Source: Phylloscopus collybita (taxonomy: Eukaryota; Chordata; Aves; Passeriformes; Phylloscopidae). Taken from it: a DNA stretch of 64,000 bases. Location: assembly GCA_027886175.1 (NCBI GenBank), contig JAJNNQ010000129.1, positions 2,852,001 through 2,916,000 of the forward strand, given 5' to 3'. Under the pieces are notes generated by a model. It made no database searches. It was not told where the DNA came from and saw nothing but the letters and a program-made list of their open reading frames with translations. Below, piece by piece: positions 1-10,228 of the stretch (the stretch's first letter is position 1; each line of letters starts with the position of its first letter). Position numbers and translations under genes: made by a program.

Positions 1-1004
1 CTGGGCTGCCCTGTTTGGCTGGGCAGCACCGTGTTAGGTGTTCCTGTGTCACTGGGCTCTGATGGATGGCTTGCCTGGCCAGCACCCTGAGCTGAGATGC
101 TTGATTTTTGGCCCAAACTGTGCCAAAGAAAAGCGCTGCATGGAAGTAAACTGGTCCATGATACCTGAAAGGCAAACCCTCCCTGGATTTTGATTACCCC
201 TGGTGTGAAGTAGCACCCAGGTGCTGCTTTGCAGATGGAGGTGGGAGCTGCAGCCCAGCCACTGTTCTAAGGGTGCCTGAAGGGGATGGCTGTCGAGAGT
301 ACAGTTCCCGTTCTCGTGGCTGGCACTGTGCCCGCTGCTGCTGCAGAAAACTTCTCCAAAGGTCTCCTCGGAGCCTCACAGCCGCCCACCGAGCTGGGAG
401 AGGAAAACCGCAGGGCCCCCGCTTGCCCAAGGGCTGATGAAACGGCTCTGCCCGTTAAGGTGGTGCCCCTTTCCGCTCAATTACCGAAATCCCTGGGAGC
501 CAAGCACGGGCAGGAGCTGGCAGCCAGCTGTGCCTCCACACAGCCTGGGATTCCAGGGCTGGGGCAGCAGAGGGGAGACCTGGCTTGCTGCAGTCCTGTG
601 GCCACAGACATGGCAGGGGACTTCTTAAACAGCAGGGTGAGAAAAAGTGCAAATGATGCTTCTCAGTCACTTAGGGGGCAAAGCTTCTATTTCAGGGGTG
701 CAGTGGAGGGAGGGGTGAGTAAATGAGATGCCTCTCACACTGGATGTGGAGGAAAGGGCTCAGGGAGCATTCTCAGAGTCTCAGTGCCCCCAGCACGCTG
801 CCGGTGTCCCCTCCTGTCCCACACTCCTCACCAGCAGCCTGCAGGCGTGCCTGGTCCTTCCCAGGACAGCTCTGCAGGAGGCACCTGGCAGGGACCTGCC
901 TTTGGGCCCCCTTCCACCATGCCCGTGGGCCTTGGGGCACATCCCATCCAGCCTTGCCAGGCTGGTGCAAGCCCAGGAGATGAGATGGCAGTCCCAGTAC
1001 ATAC
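1..1004. other. VSIR intron 4 sequence, no exon recognised
   Basis: I searched the minus strand for the VISTA cytoplasmic start (AQELVRMD-like) and for a PGFE-like motif and saw neither. The stretch appears to be intronic sequence of VSIR, and probably also of a large CDH23 intron. Confidence 0.5.
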
Positions 1005-1112
1005 GTCTGCTGCTGGCAGCTTGTCTCTGCTTGTAAATGAGGAGCAGGATGAGGGGCAGGCAGAGGATGCCCACGATGCAGGCGCCCGTGGCCAGCGCGG
1101 CGGCCGTGATAT
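1005..1112 (-). CDS. VSIR: VSIR exon 4: transmembrane segment
   Basis: This 108-base exon encodes [15 protein letters not shown], then the hydrophobic [12 protein letters not shown] and the basic stop-transfer KQRQAASSR. The acceptor is TTGTGTTGCAG, the donor GTATGT, and the exon leaves in phase 1. The cytoplasmic exons that should follow lie off the window. Confidence 0.9.
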
Positions 1113-4100
1113 CTGCAACACAAGAGCGCAGAGATGAACCCTCCCATTCACCTTCCTTTCCCTTGGCTTCCCCAAGCCAAAATCACAGGATTGCTTAGGA
1201 TGGAAGAGACCTTAAAGATCATTAAATCCAGCACAGGGCAACCAGAGCTGATGCAGAGCTGAGGCTCCCACACACACAGGATTCACACTGGGATGCGTTG
1301 CCAGCTATGGAGATAAGCTCTGAGGCATCCTGTTAGAACTTTGACCAAAGTCCTTCATTGCTGCAGGACATCCCAAGGTTTTTGGTCTTCTAGATATGAG
1401 GAGAGAAGCCCTGATAAAGGCTCCCAGCAACGTTGGAGCACTGGCTCTGACCCACTGCCAGCCTCAAGGTGCTCGGGCATCAAAGGGCTTGTTACCCACA
1501 GCCTCTGCTAATTCATGTGCCCCTGGAGAATGTCACCCACAGAGGCTCCCAGAGAGGCTCCACAGAGGCTCCCTGCAGGCCCCTCTGTGGCCATCAAGGT
1601 CCTTGTGGGATGGCTCTTGATGAGGCTGAGGGCTGCTTAGATCAAGGGTGGGTTCAGCTCCTGTCCTGCACATCCACCTGAGGAAGCAGCCTCACGTGTC
1701 TGTGTTTTAGGAGGGGATGTTTTTCCCTTTTTTCCTGACAGGGCAGGGTGTCCCAGCACTTGAGACCGAAGTTTAGGGACAAGAAAGCACAGCTCACAGG
1801 GACCAGGAGCTGCTTCCCTTGTCTGGGCATGCAGCAAAAGAATTTTAGCCAAATCTGCCTGTTTAGGAGCCAGCAAAGGGGGATAGACAGCGACTGAGCA
1901 AGAAACCAGCTGCACAGTGAAGTGTGGGCATCTCCATGTCTAGACACAGCTCTGGTGGAGCCCCACATTGCCTGAGCACTCAAAGAAGATTTGGGTTTCC
2001 CCTGCTCAAGGCAGAGGTGGCCCAGGCTTGGGGTGTAGCAGGAGGTTCCTTCAACTCTTTACCTTTCTGCCCCTTCCCACCTGTTTGTGGCAGCAGCAGC
2101 CACTTAGTCCCTGTTGTGGGAGGGGGCTCAGGTGCTTTAGAACAACAGGGTGAATGATCTCCACGGGCTTCAGGACCATCATGTCCAGGTGATGGGCTAA
2201 AGAAGGCTCTCCTTGTGCCTGTCATGCACAGCCCGTTGGAAGAGTGTTGCAAACCAGCCTCCCAGCACCCAGCTGTGGGGCTGTGTGGGCACTGGTGTGC
2301 TGGCAGTGATCCCTAGGGAATGCACGGGCCAGATGGTGAGCAGCACGTTGGAAAGAGGGGGTTTTCCCTTTACCTTTTCCGGTGGCGGTGTGGAATGTGC
2401 AGTTTTGAAGCCCTCCTTTGCCTGCAGAGGAGAACAGAAAAGCTTGGGGTTCACTCAGGTCCCAGAGAACTCCCAGCCTGCTGCCTGTCCTTGCCTTTTC
2501 TTCCTGGCATTGAGAACATCATCCCAGAGCAGCCCAAAGCAAGAGTTTAGTCCTGGGAGGTGTTCACAGAGATCCCTGCTGCGAGACCCCCTTTCTCCAC
2601 GGCAGCAGGGCCCATCCCTGACTGTGCAGCCTCTTTTTTTTTTCAGTCTGAAAGAAAAGTTATCTAATGCTGCAAATCAAGGCCAGGAGATGCCTTCCCC
2701 TCCCTCATGCCTCTCCCACTGGGCTGCTATCCCAAGGTTATCTGTGAGCCCTCACTCAGGCTTGCACCACCAGCCAGCTCCTTTTAAGTTGAGGCTTGTT
2801 TTCCTCTCTGCCAGAAGGAGGTTGAAGATCAGTGAAACTATGTACCATGGATTTTATTGCATTCCAGCCTCTCGAGTTATTAAGATTTTTTTCAGGTTGT
2901 TTCTTTTTTTTTTTTTTTGATGTTTCCTTGCTCTCTAGCTCTAATTCAAACCTTCAACATCTGCTGCTCTCTGACTCCCGGAGCGTGCCCCGCACTTCCA
3001 GCATCAGCACGCGCTGCCTCCCCAGCCCCAGTGGTGCATCCCCCCACCCCCCTTCCCTGGCCCTGTGCCCTGCCATGGATGCAGGGCTGGCAGGGGCTCC
3101 CTTGCCCCCCCTCACCTCGCTGGATCTGCAGCTCCACGAAGCCGTGAGCCACCTGCGTGGTGTGGGGCTTGCCGTGACCTTCCCGTCGGACCTCCACGGC
3201 GTAGCAGCAGTAATTCCCGCTGTCCTGCAGCGTCAGGTTCATCACCACGATGTGGAAGGCGCCGTGGTGGTCAGGGACAAACTCCACACCGTGGTGGCCG
3301 CTTTGCCGCCCCGGGGGGGATTTTTGGGAGGCGTTGGCCGGCGGCTCGTGGTGCCTGCCGAGGTCGTGGCGCAGCTCCTTCTCGGTGACGTTGCGGATGT
3401 GCCTCTTGTCGGAGCAGCTCTGGTCGCCGGTGCTGCTGAAGTACCAGGTTTTGTAGAGCAGGTCGTGGCGCTCGGCCAGGGGGCCGCTGACCCGGCAGGT
3501 CAGGGTGACGTTCTGGCCCTCGGGGCAGACGCAGAGCGAGTACGGGGTGGTGATCAGGAAAGCTGCTGCCCCTGCTGCCGGGGAGAAGGTACCAAGGTCA
3601 GAGCCTGGGGTCACCCTGAGTTTGGTGCAAAACTGCCCAAATGAGCACTGCAAACCCACCACCAGCGTTGGCAAAGGGTGGTGAGACCCTGGCACAGGGT
3701 GCCCAGAGAAGCTGTGGCTGCCTCTGCATCCCTGGAAGTGTCCAAGGCCAGGCTGGATGGTGCTCTGAACAACCCAGGATAGTGGAAGGTGTTGAAAGCA
3801 CATGAAGTCAAAACTACATGATCTTTAGCTCCCGTCTAACCCAGATGATTCCAGGATTTTGTAGCGGGGCTGGGAGCACAACTTCATCCTAGAAATCAAC
3901 TCTGCAGGAGAGTTTTCATGCTTGAGATACAGTTAAGCATCAGTAGCAGGGAGGCAGAAACTTCTCTGGGGCCAGCAGAGGTGTGGGGAAGGGAAGCAAA
4001 GGAGGACGAGAGGAGAAGCAAGGCAGCAGGCTTGTGAAGGAGGAAACACAAGCGCTGCTGGGCCAGCTGCAAAAAAAATAAAAGGAGCGAAAACAAACAG

Positions 4101-7100
4101 AAAAGTTCTAGGAGGAGCAGTGCCCCCCCCTTCTCCCCCAGATGAGGCGGGGAGTAGGTCCCACCCTCCTTGTTTTTCAGCCCCCAGGGAGGAAAAGGGG
4201 GAACTGGCTGATGCTGACAGTGAGGAGCTGCTGGAAAATGAAAACAGTTTTCAGAAAGAGATTCTGGAATGCGGTCAGGAGGCGTGTCAGGAGCGGGAGC
4301 AAGGGGCACACTACGGCATGGCTGGTCTTTCCCCAGCACACGGGTGGGGGGTACTGCTGGGTCAGGGGAGCTGTGTGTCAGGGGAGGGAAGAGTGCAGAG
4401 ACAGGAGAGGTTTTGGTGCTCTGGCCCTGCCACCCCTTCACGTTTGCAGAAGTGCTAATGTCACTTCAGAAGCTGAAGAAAAAGCAGATTCTGGGTTTAT
4501 TTTCTTCGAATTACTGTGGAAAAAAAGGGTTTGCGGGGCTCATTTGCAGCAGAGAAGATGTTACGAGGACGTGATATTTTTTGTTGTTTTTTTGTGGTTT
4601 TGGTGGGTTTTTTTTTTATTTTGGTAACATCCTGTTGTGCCATTAGCTCCACCACGTTTTGCTTTGAGGTTTCTCGCTTGCTGTACCGAGAGGGCGTCAG
4701 TCGCAGGCAGGGCGTGATGTGCCTGCCCACAAGCATCCAGCCAGGGCAGAGCCTCCCCGCTGCTGGGCCACCCCAGAGCATCCCCCTCCTGGGAGCAGAG
4801 TCACTGTGTCACCTGCCTGGCCCGAGAAAACGTGCCTCCCACCCCTTGTGGTTATCTCTGACTCCTAAGTGGCGGTGCAAGAGCAGCCCTGGAGCCCCGA
4901 GGGGTGCTCTGCAGGGAGAGGGAGGCTTTGGGAAGGAGATGGGCCCCACTGCACTCCCTGCTCCGGAGCCCACAGCACCAAGGAGTGCCCAGAGCCAGGG
5001 ATGGCTGACCTTTGCCTGACCACTCTGGCTAATTGCTTCCTGCTCCCCACGGCACGAGCAGCACGTCCCTGGAGCTGCTCTGGGGCAGAGGTTTGCATGG
5101 CCCGAGCTCAGCACTGCCTGGTTCCGTCTCCTTTCCAAGCCCTGACTCCTCCTTATCCCGGGGTGCTGCCGGGGCCAGGATGCACAGCCGGACTGGATGG
5201 GTTCTGGCAGGCGGCACAGCGGGTCCCCCACCTCCTCGCCAAAGCACCGAGCACAAAAGGCACCTCAGATGTGTTTCTCAATACCTGCTGCAAGGGGAAG
5301 TGCCCCATTCACATCGGGGGTCTCCTGGGAGCCAGAGGAAGGGAAGCCGGGGCTCTATTGGAGGAAGCCACGCTTCCAACACCTTCCAAAAGTATCTGCA
5401 GGACTCTTTTGTTTTCCACACCCCCCCTCTCCAATGAAGGAGGGCCGTCCCGCTCGTCCCCGCGCTGTTTGCGAAGCGCTGCCTTGCTGAACCATCCAGC
5501 CTCCACCTCCGGAGCTTGATGGGAACCGTCTGGATGGAAAGTCAGCACAGCCCACGCTTTTGGGGAGGGGCAGAGGTTACCATGTGTGCAACCCTCGGCA
5601 TGACAGGCTTCCCTTCCTTCTCCGGAGCGGGGGAAGGCTCTCAGGAGCCATGGAGTGGAGGAAAAGGCAGCTGGCAAGGCACAGTACAGCCCAGAGCAGT
5701 GCCAGGGCAGTTGGTGTTCCCTCCCCGAGATGTACGAGGCTTCAAACGCTGGATGCCAGATGGAGCCCAGAGGAAACATCTTCTGGTGGTGCCTTTACGC
5801 TAAAGCCCAAAGATCTTTAATCTCCTGGGCTTCTTCCATGCCCAGACCCCAGGCTTGGCTCCTTCCACACCCCAGTCAAACAATTCCCTTTGAAGTCAGA
5901 GCTGCTGGCAAATGCCAAAATGAAGCCAGATGCCCATCTCTGTGCATCTCCAGCTGGTCGGACCAGTTGAGGGCTGAGCTGAGAGCTGTTGTCTTGTCAC
6001 CATCTGGTAAAGACAGAGGAGGTCTCCAGCAGGTGCCAAAAGTGCTGGCATCACTGTCTTGACACCTGGGAGCTCTGCTTTCAGACAAAACAGAAACACA
6101 AAAAAGTGCAGAAACCTGTGCTGCTTGGCTGACCAACAGCTTAAATAAATCAGGATTTCACTCCACGTTCTGGGTCAGTGACCAAAAGCCTCTCCTGGCT
6201 GCTTCTCCTGTATTTGGTCCCCGGCCCTGGCAAACAGGTGTTTGATCTGCACTCCTGTGCTTGACAGAAATGTTTTCCACATCAGGCTACCTCTTTCCAC
6301 TCTAAGGAAATCTGCAGGGATCAGGGGATGGAGCCTTTGGAGGGGCTCACCTGCTGCAGAGGAGGGGCTGCTGGAGACAGAGGTGGAGCAAGGAGCTCTA
6401 CTTTCTTCCTCTTCTGGGAGTTCTTGTAACAGGCTCACATCAAAGTGCCCCAAGCCCCATCGTCACTGAGATGTGATTATGCTCCAGAGTTATCAGCCAG
6501 GTGAGATGTGCAGGGGCATCCGTAGCTCTGCAGAAGTACCTCAAGCACGAAAGAGGAGAGAAAAAGCTTGCTGAGGATGCCCGAGACATGTTAACAGCCC
6601 TCATCTCCTGCACCCTAGGGGCCAAATGGCTTTCCAGCAGTGGCGGTACCCATCATCCAGGCAGTGGAGGCAGCAGCCTTGGGGGGTCCAGCCATGCTCC
6701 TCTTCCAGCACGGCACCTAGAATGCGATTTTGGAAAGCCCAGCTCAGCTGCCATCCTTTAGGTGACGAGGAGCCACTTCCCCATCCACCTTGCTGCCAGC
6801 ATCCCCAAGCTGGATGTCTCCAAGGGCTACTTCTTCATCAATCCCTGCTAAAATTAGCTGGGGGTTCAGAAAGTTTTGGCAGGCATGGGGTTGCGCAAAG
6901 CTCAGTTCCTCTGGCACCAGCCTCATGCTGAACATCAGCATCCAAGCTTGTTGCACTGCAGAAGGCCTGAAGTTCAGCCCCAGATGCAGGACGATATCAT
7001 CCAAATCCCTGTGGAGATGCTGGGAATTGCTCTCTGATGCTGAGACTCGGGTGAGAAGCAAAACGTGGCTGGATCCACACCAGCCTTGCTGTCCCAGAGG

Positions 7101-8100
7101 AGAAGGGACCTCTGGTGCTGTTGCAGTGGGGCATCTTTGGGCATCTTTTCTTTCTGGAGATGCGCTGGCAGAAATGGTGGAGGCAGCCACTTTGTCCCGG
7201 GAGAGAGGGTGAAGCCAAGCCCGATGCTCATCCTCCGCCTGCGCAGGGCAGGGAGGGATCGTGGTCCTTCCCAGCTTCCTTCTCTGAGTCGTCGTCCAGA
7301 CTGGAACCGTGGTTTGAACGCCACCGCCCCAGTCTCACTGCCTGGCCCCGGAGCCCCGAACGGAAACGCTGCCTGCCAGGGCTGGTGCAGAGACAGGCAT
7401 GGAGCAGCCCCCTCCCAAAGCATCCCCCCTGAGAAGCAGCCAGCGAGCTTCCAGCACTGGGAAGCCTTCACTCCCGGGAAGGGGAACTCGGCAGCCGCTC
7501 ACGGCGGCCCTGGCCACGGCTGGCTGCCCCCCGGAGGAGCTGCCCGGAGCTTCCCGGCGGAGCGCAGCATCCTTGGAGAGGGCATCCCAGCCCCGCTCGC
7601 ACAAATCCCCTTTCTCCCTCCCGAAGGGTCTTTCTCACCGTGGCACAGCCGGGGACCCCCACCGTGCCAGGGAGAAGTGCCGTGCGGGAACGGAGCAGCT
7701 TTTCCAGCCCGGGGTCTCCAGCGGGAGGCTGGCGGGGACAGGGGGCTGCTTTCCTTCCACGCATGTTAGATCAAAGCAGAGGAAGAAAGAAAAAAACAGT
7801 CTGAGAGTTTGAGAACAGCGAGTTCCCCTGCGGCCCCTTCACCCCAGCACAGCCAGCACCGTGTGAAACACTGGCTCGATCCCCCCACACACCAGAATCA
7901 CAGGCAAGAGAGCAAATAGCGCCCCAAACATCCCAGATTCCTTGTGCCGAAGCCCGGCCCCGGGCAGGCGGACACGGTGCCCCGGTGAGGAGAGTTTCTC
8001 CGGGCAGGGAGGAGAGGGAAGCGAGCTGGAGCTTACCGTGGGAAGCCAGCAGGCAGAGCACAGCCAGGAGCAGCCCGCTTCGGGGGGACGCTGTCCCCAT
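1005..8100 (-). CDS. VSIR: VSIR (VISTA), V-type Ig-domain immune checkpoint receptor, 5' four coding exons (partial)
   Basis: VISTA is a type I membrane protein of leukocytes that restrains T-cell activation. Four coding exons can be read on the minus strand: 8037-8100 (signal peptide), 3116-3574 (IgV), 2374-2421 (stalk) and 1005-1112 (transmembrane). Every junction is phase 1, as usual for Ig-superfamily genes, and every intron has GT-AG ends. The start ATG at 8100-8098 sits in a strong context (GCAGCCATGG). The ectodomain matches VISTA in order: [40 protein letters not shown], stalk NCT, then the ITAAALATG transmembrane start and YKQRQAAS. I found no cytoplasmic-tail exon in bases 1-1004, so the gene continues past the left edge. 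It lies antisense to CDH23, upstream of the visible CDH23 exons, the same nested arrangement as in mammals. Confidence 0.93.
1185..1260 (-). mobile_element. CR1 LINE 3' fragment
   Basis: AATCACAGGATTGCTTAGGATGG and the following GACCTTAAAGATCATTAAATCCA region match the reverse complement of the avian CR1 3' tail. Confidence 0.7.
2374..2421 (-). CDS. VSIR: VSIR exon 3: short stalk exon
   Basis: This 48-base exon joins the IgV and transmembrane exons in phase (1/1). It encodes [16 protein letters not shown], matching the VISTA stalk in length and in its Asn-Cys pair. Here the residue after Cys is Thr, so NCT is also a sequon. The acceptor is CTCTGCAG and the donor GTAAAG. It is too short to be noticed as an ORF. 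Confidence 0.85.
3116..3574 (-). CDS. VSIR: VSIR exon 2: V-type immunoglobulin domain
   Basis: The 459-base exon (phase 1 in, phase 1 out) encodes the whole IgV domain. The B-strand cysteine lies in NVTLTC and the F-strand cysteines in the family-typical DSGNYCC. The extra VISTA cysteines are at SLCVCPEG and QSCSDK; the first has an additional Cys (CVC) where the human protein has one. N-glycosylation sequons are NVT, NVT, NAS and NLT. Histidines are frequent, as in VISTA generally, but the segment after the F strand reads [11 protein letters not shown], not the run of three histidines I recall in human VISTA. The acceptor could be 3574 or three bases further in (3571), which changes one residue. 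Confidence 0.93.
3575..8036. other. VSIR intron 1
   Basis: This is a GC-rich 4.5-kb intron between the signal-peptide and IgV exons. It holds a CR1 3' fragment near 3676-3862 and short T runs around 4600. The GC-rich part near 7,000-7,800 is open in several frames on both strands, but I recognise no protein in it. Confidence 0.6.
3676..3862 (+). mobile_element. CR1 LINE 3' fragment
   Basis: Contains GCCCAGAGAAGCTGTGG, CATCCCTGGAAGTGTCCAAG and a decayed ATGATCTTTA tail, all typical of CR1. It lies in VSIR intron 1. Confidence 0.8.
8037..8100 (-). CDS. VSIR: VSIR exon 1: signal peptide
   Basis: Encodes 21 residues plus one base. It starts MGTASPRSG, followed by the hydrophobic core [10 protein letters not shown] and a small-residue cleavage region. 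The donor is GTAAGC at 8036-8031. This ATG is preferred because the ORF upstream of it lacks signal-peptide character and because of the Kozak match. Confidence 0.9.
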
Positions 8101-8240
8101 GGCTGCGGGGTGACCGGGGAGAGGTGGTGGCCTCTGCGGAGCCACCGCACGCTCTGAGCAGCCCCGCAGCGGCAGCCGGGCTTGCACACACAGGAAATTT
8201 CATTGCAATGCGCAGCGCTGGAGAGAACGGCGAGCACCCC
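8101..8240 (-). promoter_or_regulatory. VSIR upstream region with adjacent palindromes
   Basis: Just upstream of the VSIR start codon are two abutting 8-base palindromes: GAAATTTC at 8194-8201 and ATTGCAAT at 8202-8209. The latter resembles a C/EBP half-site core. There is no TATA box. The assignment as 5' UTR/promoter rests on position only. Confidence 0.3.
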
Positions 8241-9804
8241 CCGGAGGTGAGAGGCTGCAGGGAGCTGCGGGCGGGAGCTCCCGCGGGTGGGGATCGCTTC
8301 GGAACCCAGCTCTTGGGGCCTCTGCTGGGTTTCTTCTCTTACAGCCTCACTTAGAGCCAGCTGGTCCGCCCTGTGTTCGTTTTTGGGCTGCTAAGGAGGA
8401 CGCTGGCCGTGCCAAGGGGCTCGCGGGTGCTGCTCTCCGTCCCTTTCCCAGCGGGAGCTGATTCCTTTGGGCCGGGTTGTAACTTTGCTCGCTATTACTG
8501 TTTTTCCCTTCTTTGTGGGGATTAAGGAGGCAGAACCCCTCCTGGGATGAACGGGCAGCAGGTACGGGGGAGGGTTACTCAGAGCAATGCCGACTTGGGA
8601 AAGGGAATGGAACTTCCCCCAAAACTCCCATTTATTTGGGGAAAGCAAAGCATCCCCCTCCTACAGCCCATTTACACTCTCCCCTGAAATAGCAAAGCAA
8701 CTGCGTGGTCTGACACATAATTCCTCCTGGAGCTTCTCTTGAAATTCCAAAGGCATCAACAAAATCTCTGGCTGCAGCTGAGAGCTGCCTCATTTCCAGT
8801 CAGTCTTCCCTGGAAAGTGGAGCTCAGAGACATGTGGAGTTTTGCAAACCGCAGGAAGCTTTGCTGCTTGCCTGCTCCGAATCTGGAGTGTGCAAGGAAA
8901 TAGAAAAGTACCTAATTACTGTGTGGCATTGTGGTTTTTACAGCAAACACGGCTGTGATGCTCCTGCCAAAAATGTAACCCTTGGCCACCTGGAACAAAT
9001 ATGTTGCGGGGGGAAGGTGTAGGCAGGAAGCCCAGACACCCCAAGGCAGTGGTTTATTGTCCCAAGCCCATCTCTGTGCTGAGCCCTGAGGCAGAGTGTT
9101 GTGCCACTGCCACCTCCCCGTCCCCAGGTGGGGTGACACCCCCGTAAGACAGCCAGGACATCCAGGTGCTCGTGCAGGACCAGGGACAGCTGGAAGAGGC
9201 TCTGATCCAGCTGAGCCTGACCAGCAGTGACGTGGTGGTCTGCAGGGAGGTGGTGGGCCCATGGTGTGGAATCCCTGCACGGGAGGTCAGTCTGCTTGTC
9301 CGAGATGCTTGGTTTTGTTCCTCCCCGCAGCCATGGCAGCGTCGTCTCCGGGTGTTTTCCATCCATATCCCCACACTTGCCAGTAACAATCAGGGTGTCC
9401 CCAATGGCAAGGCAAGGAGAGGCAAGGGCTCACACATGCCTCCTTGAAAGGCAGGGAGGTGCAGTGGGGTTCAGCAGCTGTTTTCCCCTGTGCCATGGGC
9501 TGCTCCCTGGTGTTGCCAGCAATGGTAAACCGTGAAAAGAGGAGGGATCCCGTAGAGGCACGCTTTGCTTGGGAGTAAGGGTGTGATTTAATCTCAGCAC
9601 ATTAATCTCTGTACCCAGCCGTTACCTGGAAGTGCGTCTGAAGCCACGGCTCATTTCATTTGGAGCCCTGCACGCTGTGTCTCTTGGCAGTGTTGAGCCC
9701 ATGTTGGTCATTGACCTTGACAGATCCAGCCTTTCCCAGCTGGCTCCAGAGGCTGCCCAGCAAATGCCTCCACAGTGCTTAACGCCGTGTCCCGTGTCCC
9801 CCAG
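8241..9804. other. Interval between VSIR and the first visible CDH23 exon
   Basis: This should lie inside a CDH23 intron and hold VSIR upstream sequence. Open frames occur near 9160-9440 on both strands, but none resembles a cadherin repeat or has a convincing splice pair. No RNA gene is seen. Confidence 0.45.
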
Positions 9805-10228
9805 GCCACCACCACGGTGTACGTCACCATCCTGGATGAGAACGACAACGCTCCCGCCTTCCGGCAGCAGCTGTACGAGGTGACCCTCGACGAGGGCCCC
9901 TCCACGCTCAACGCCACCCTGGTCACCGTGCAGGCCCTGGATCAGGACGAGGGGCCCAATGGCACGGTGGCCTATGCCATCACCGAAGGCAACATCTTGG
10001 GTACCTTCCACATTGACAACACCACGGTCAGTACGGATGCCGGGCCCGCTCCAGACGCGTCCCTGTCCCACTGCCTTCACCCCCAGCTGCTCTCCCCTGT
10101 CCTTGCAGGGGGAGATCCGCACGGTGAAGGAGCTGGACTACGAGATCAGCCACGGGCGCTACACCTTGGTCGTCACCGCCACCGACCAGTGCCCCATCAT
10201 CTCGCGCCGGCTGACATCGACCGCCACA
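9805..10228 (+). CDS. CDH23: CDH23 exons a-b (end of EC15 and EC16)
   Basis: Exons 9805-10026 (74 codons) and 10109-10228 (40 codons) are phase 0 at both ends. They contain the linker LDENDNAP, the ALDQDEGPNGTVAYAI strand with its DxDxGxN calcium motif, and KELDYE (the LDRE equivalent). The donors are GTCAGT and GTAAGC. Confidence 0.92.

Noticed and set aside
7065..7769. Plus-strand 234-codon open frame in VSIR intron 1
   Set aside because: GC-rich shadow with no recognisable domain; overlapping frames on both strands are equally open.
9166..9535. Possible extra CDH23 exon upstream of 9805
   Set aside because: No cadherin motif, and no acceptor/donor pair in the required phase 0.
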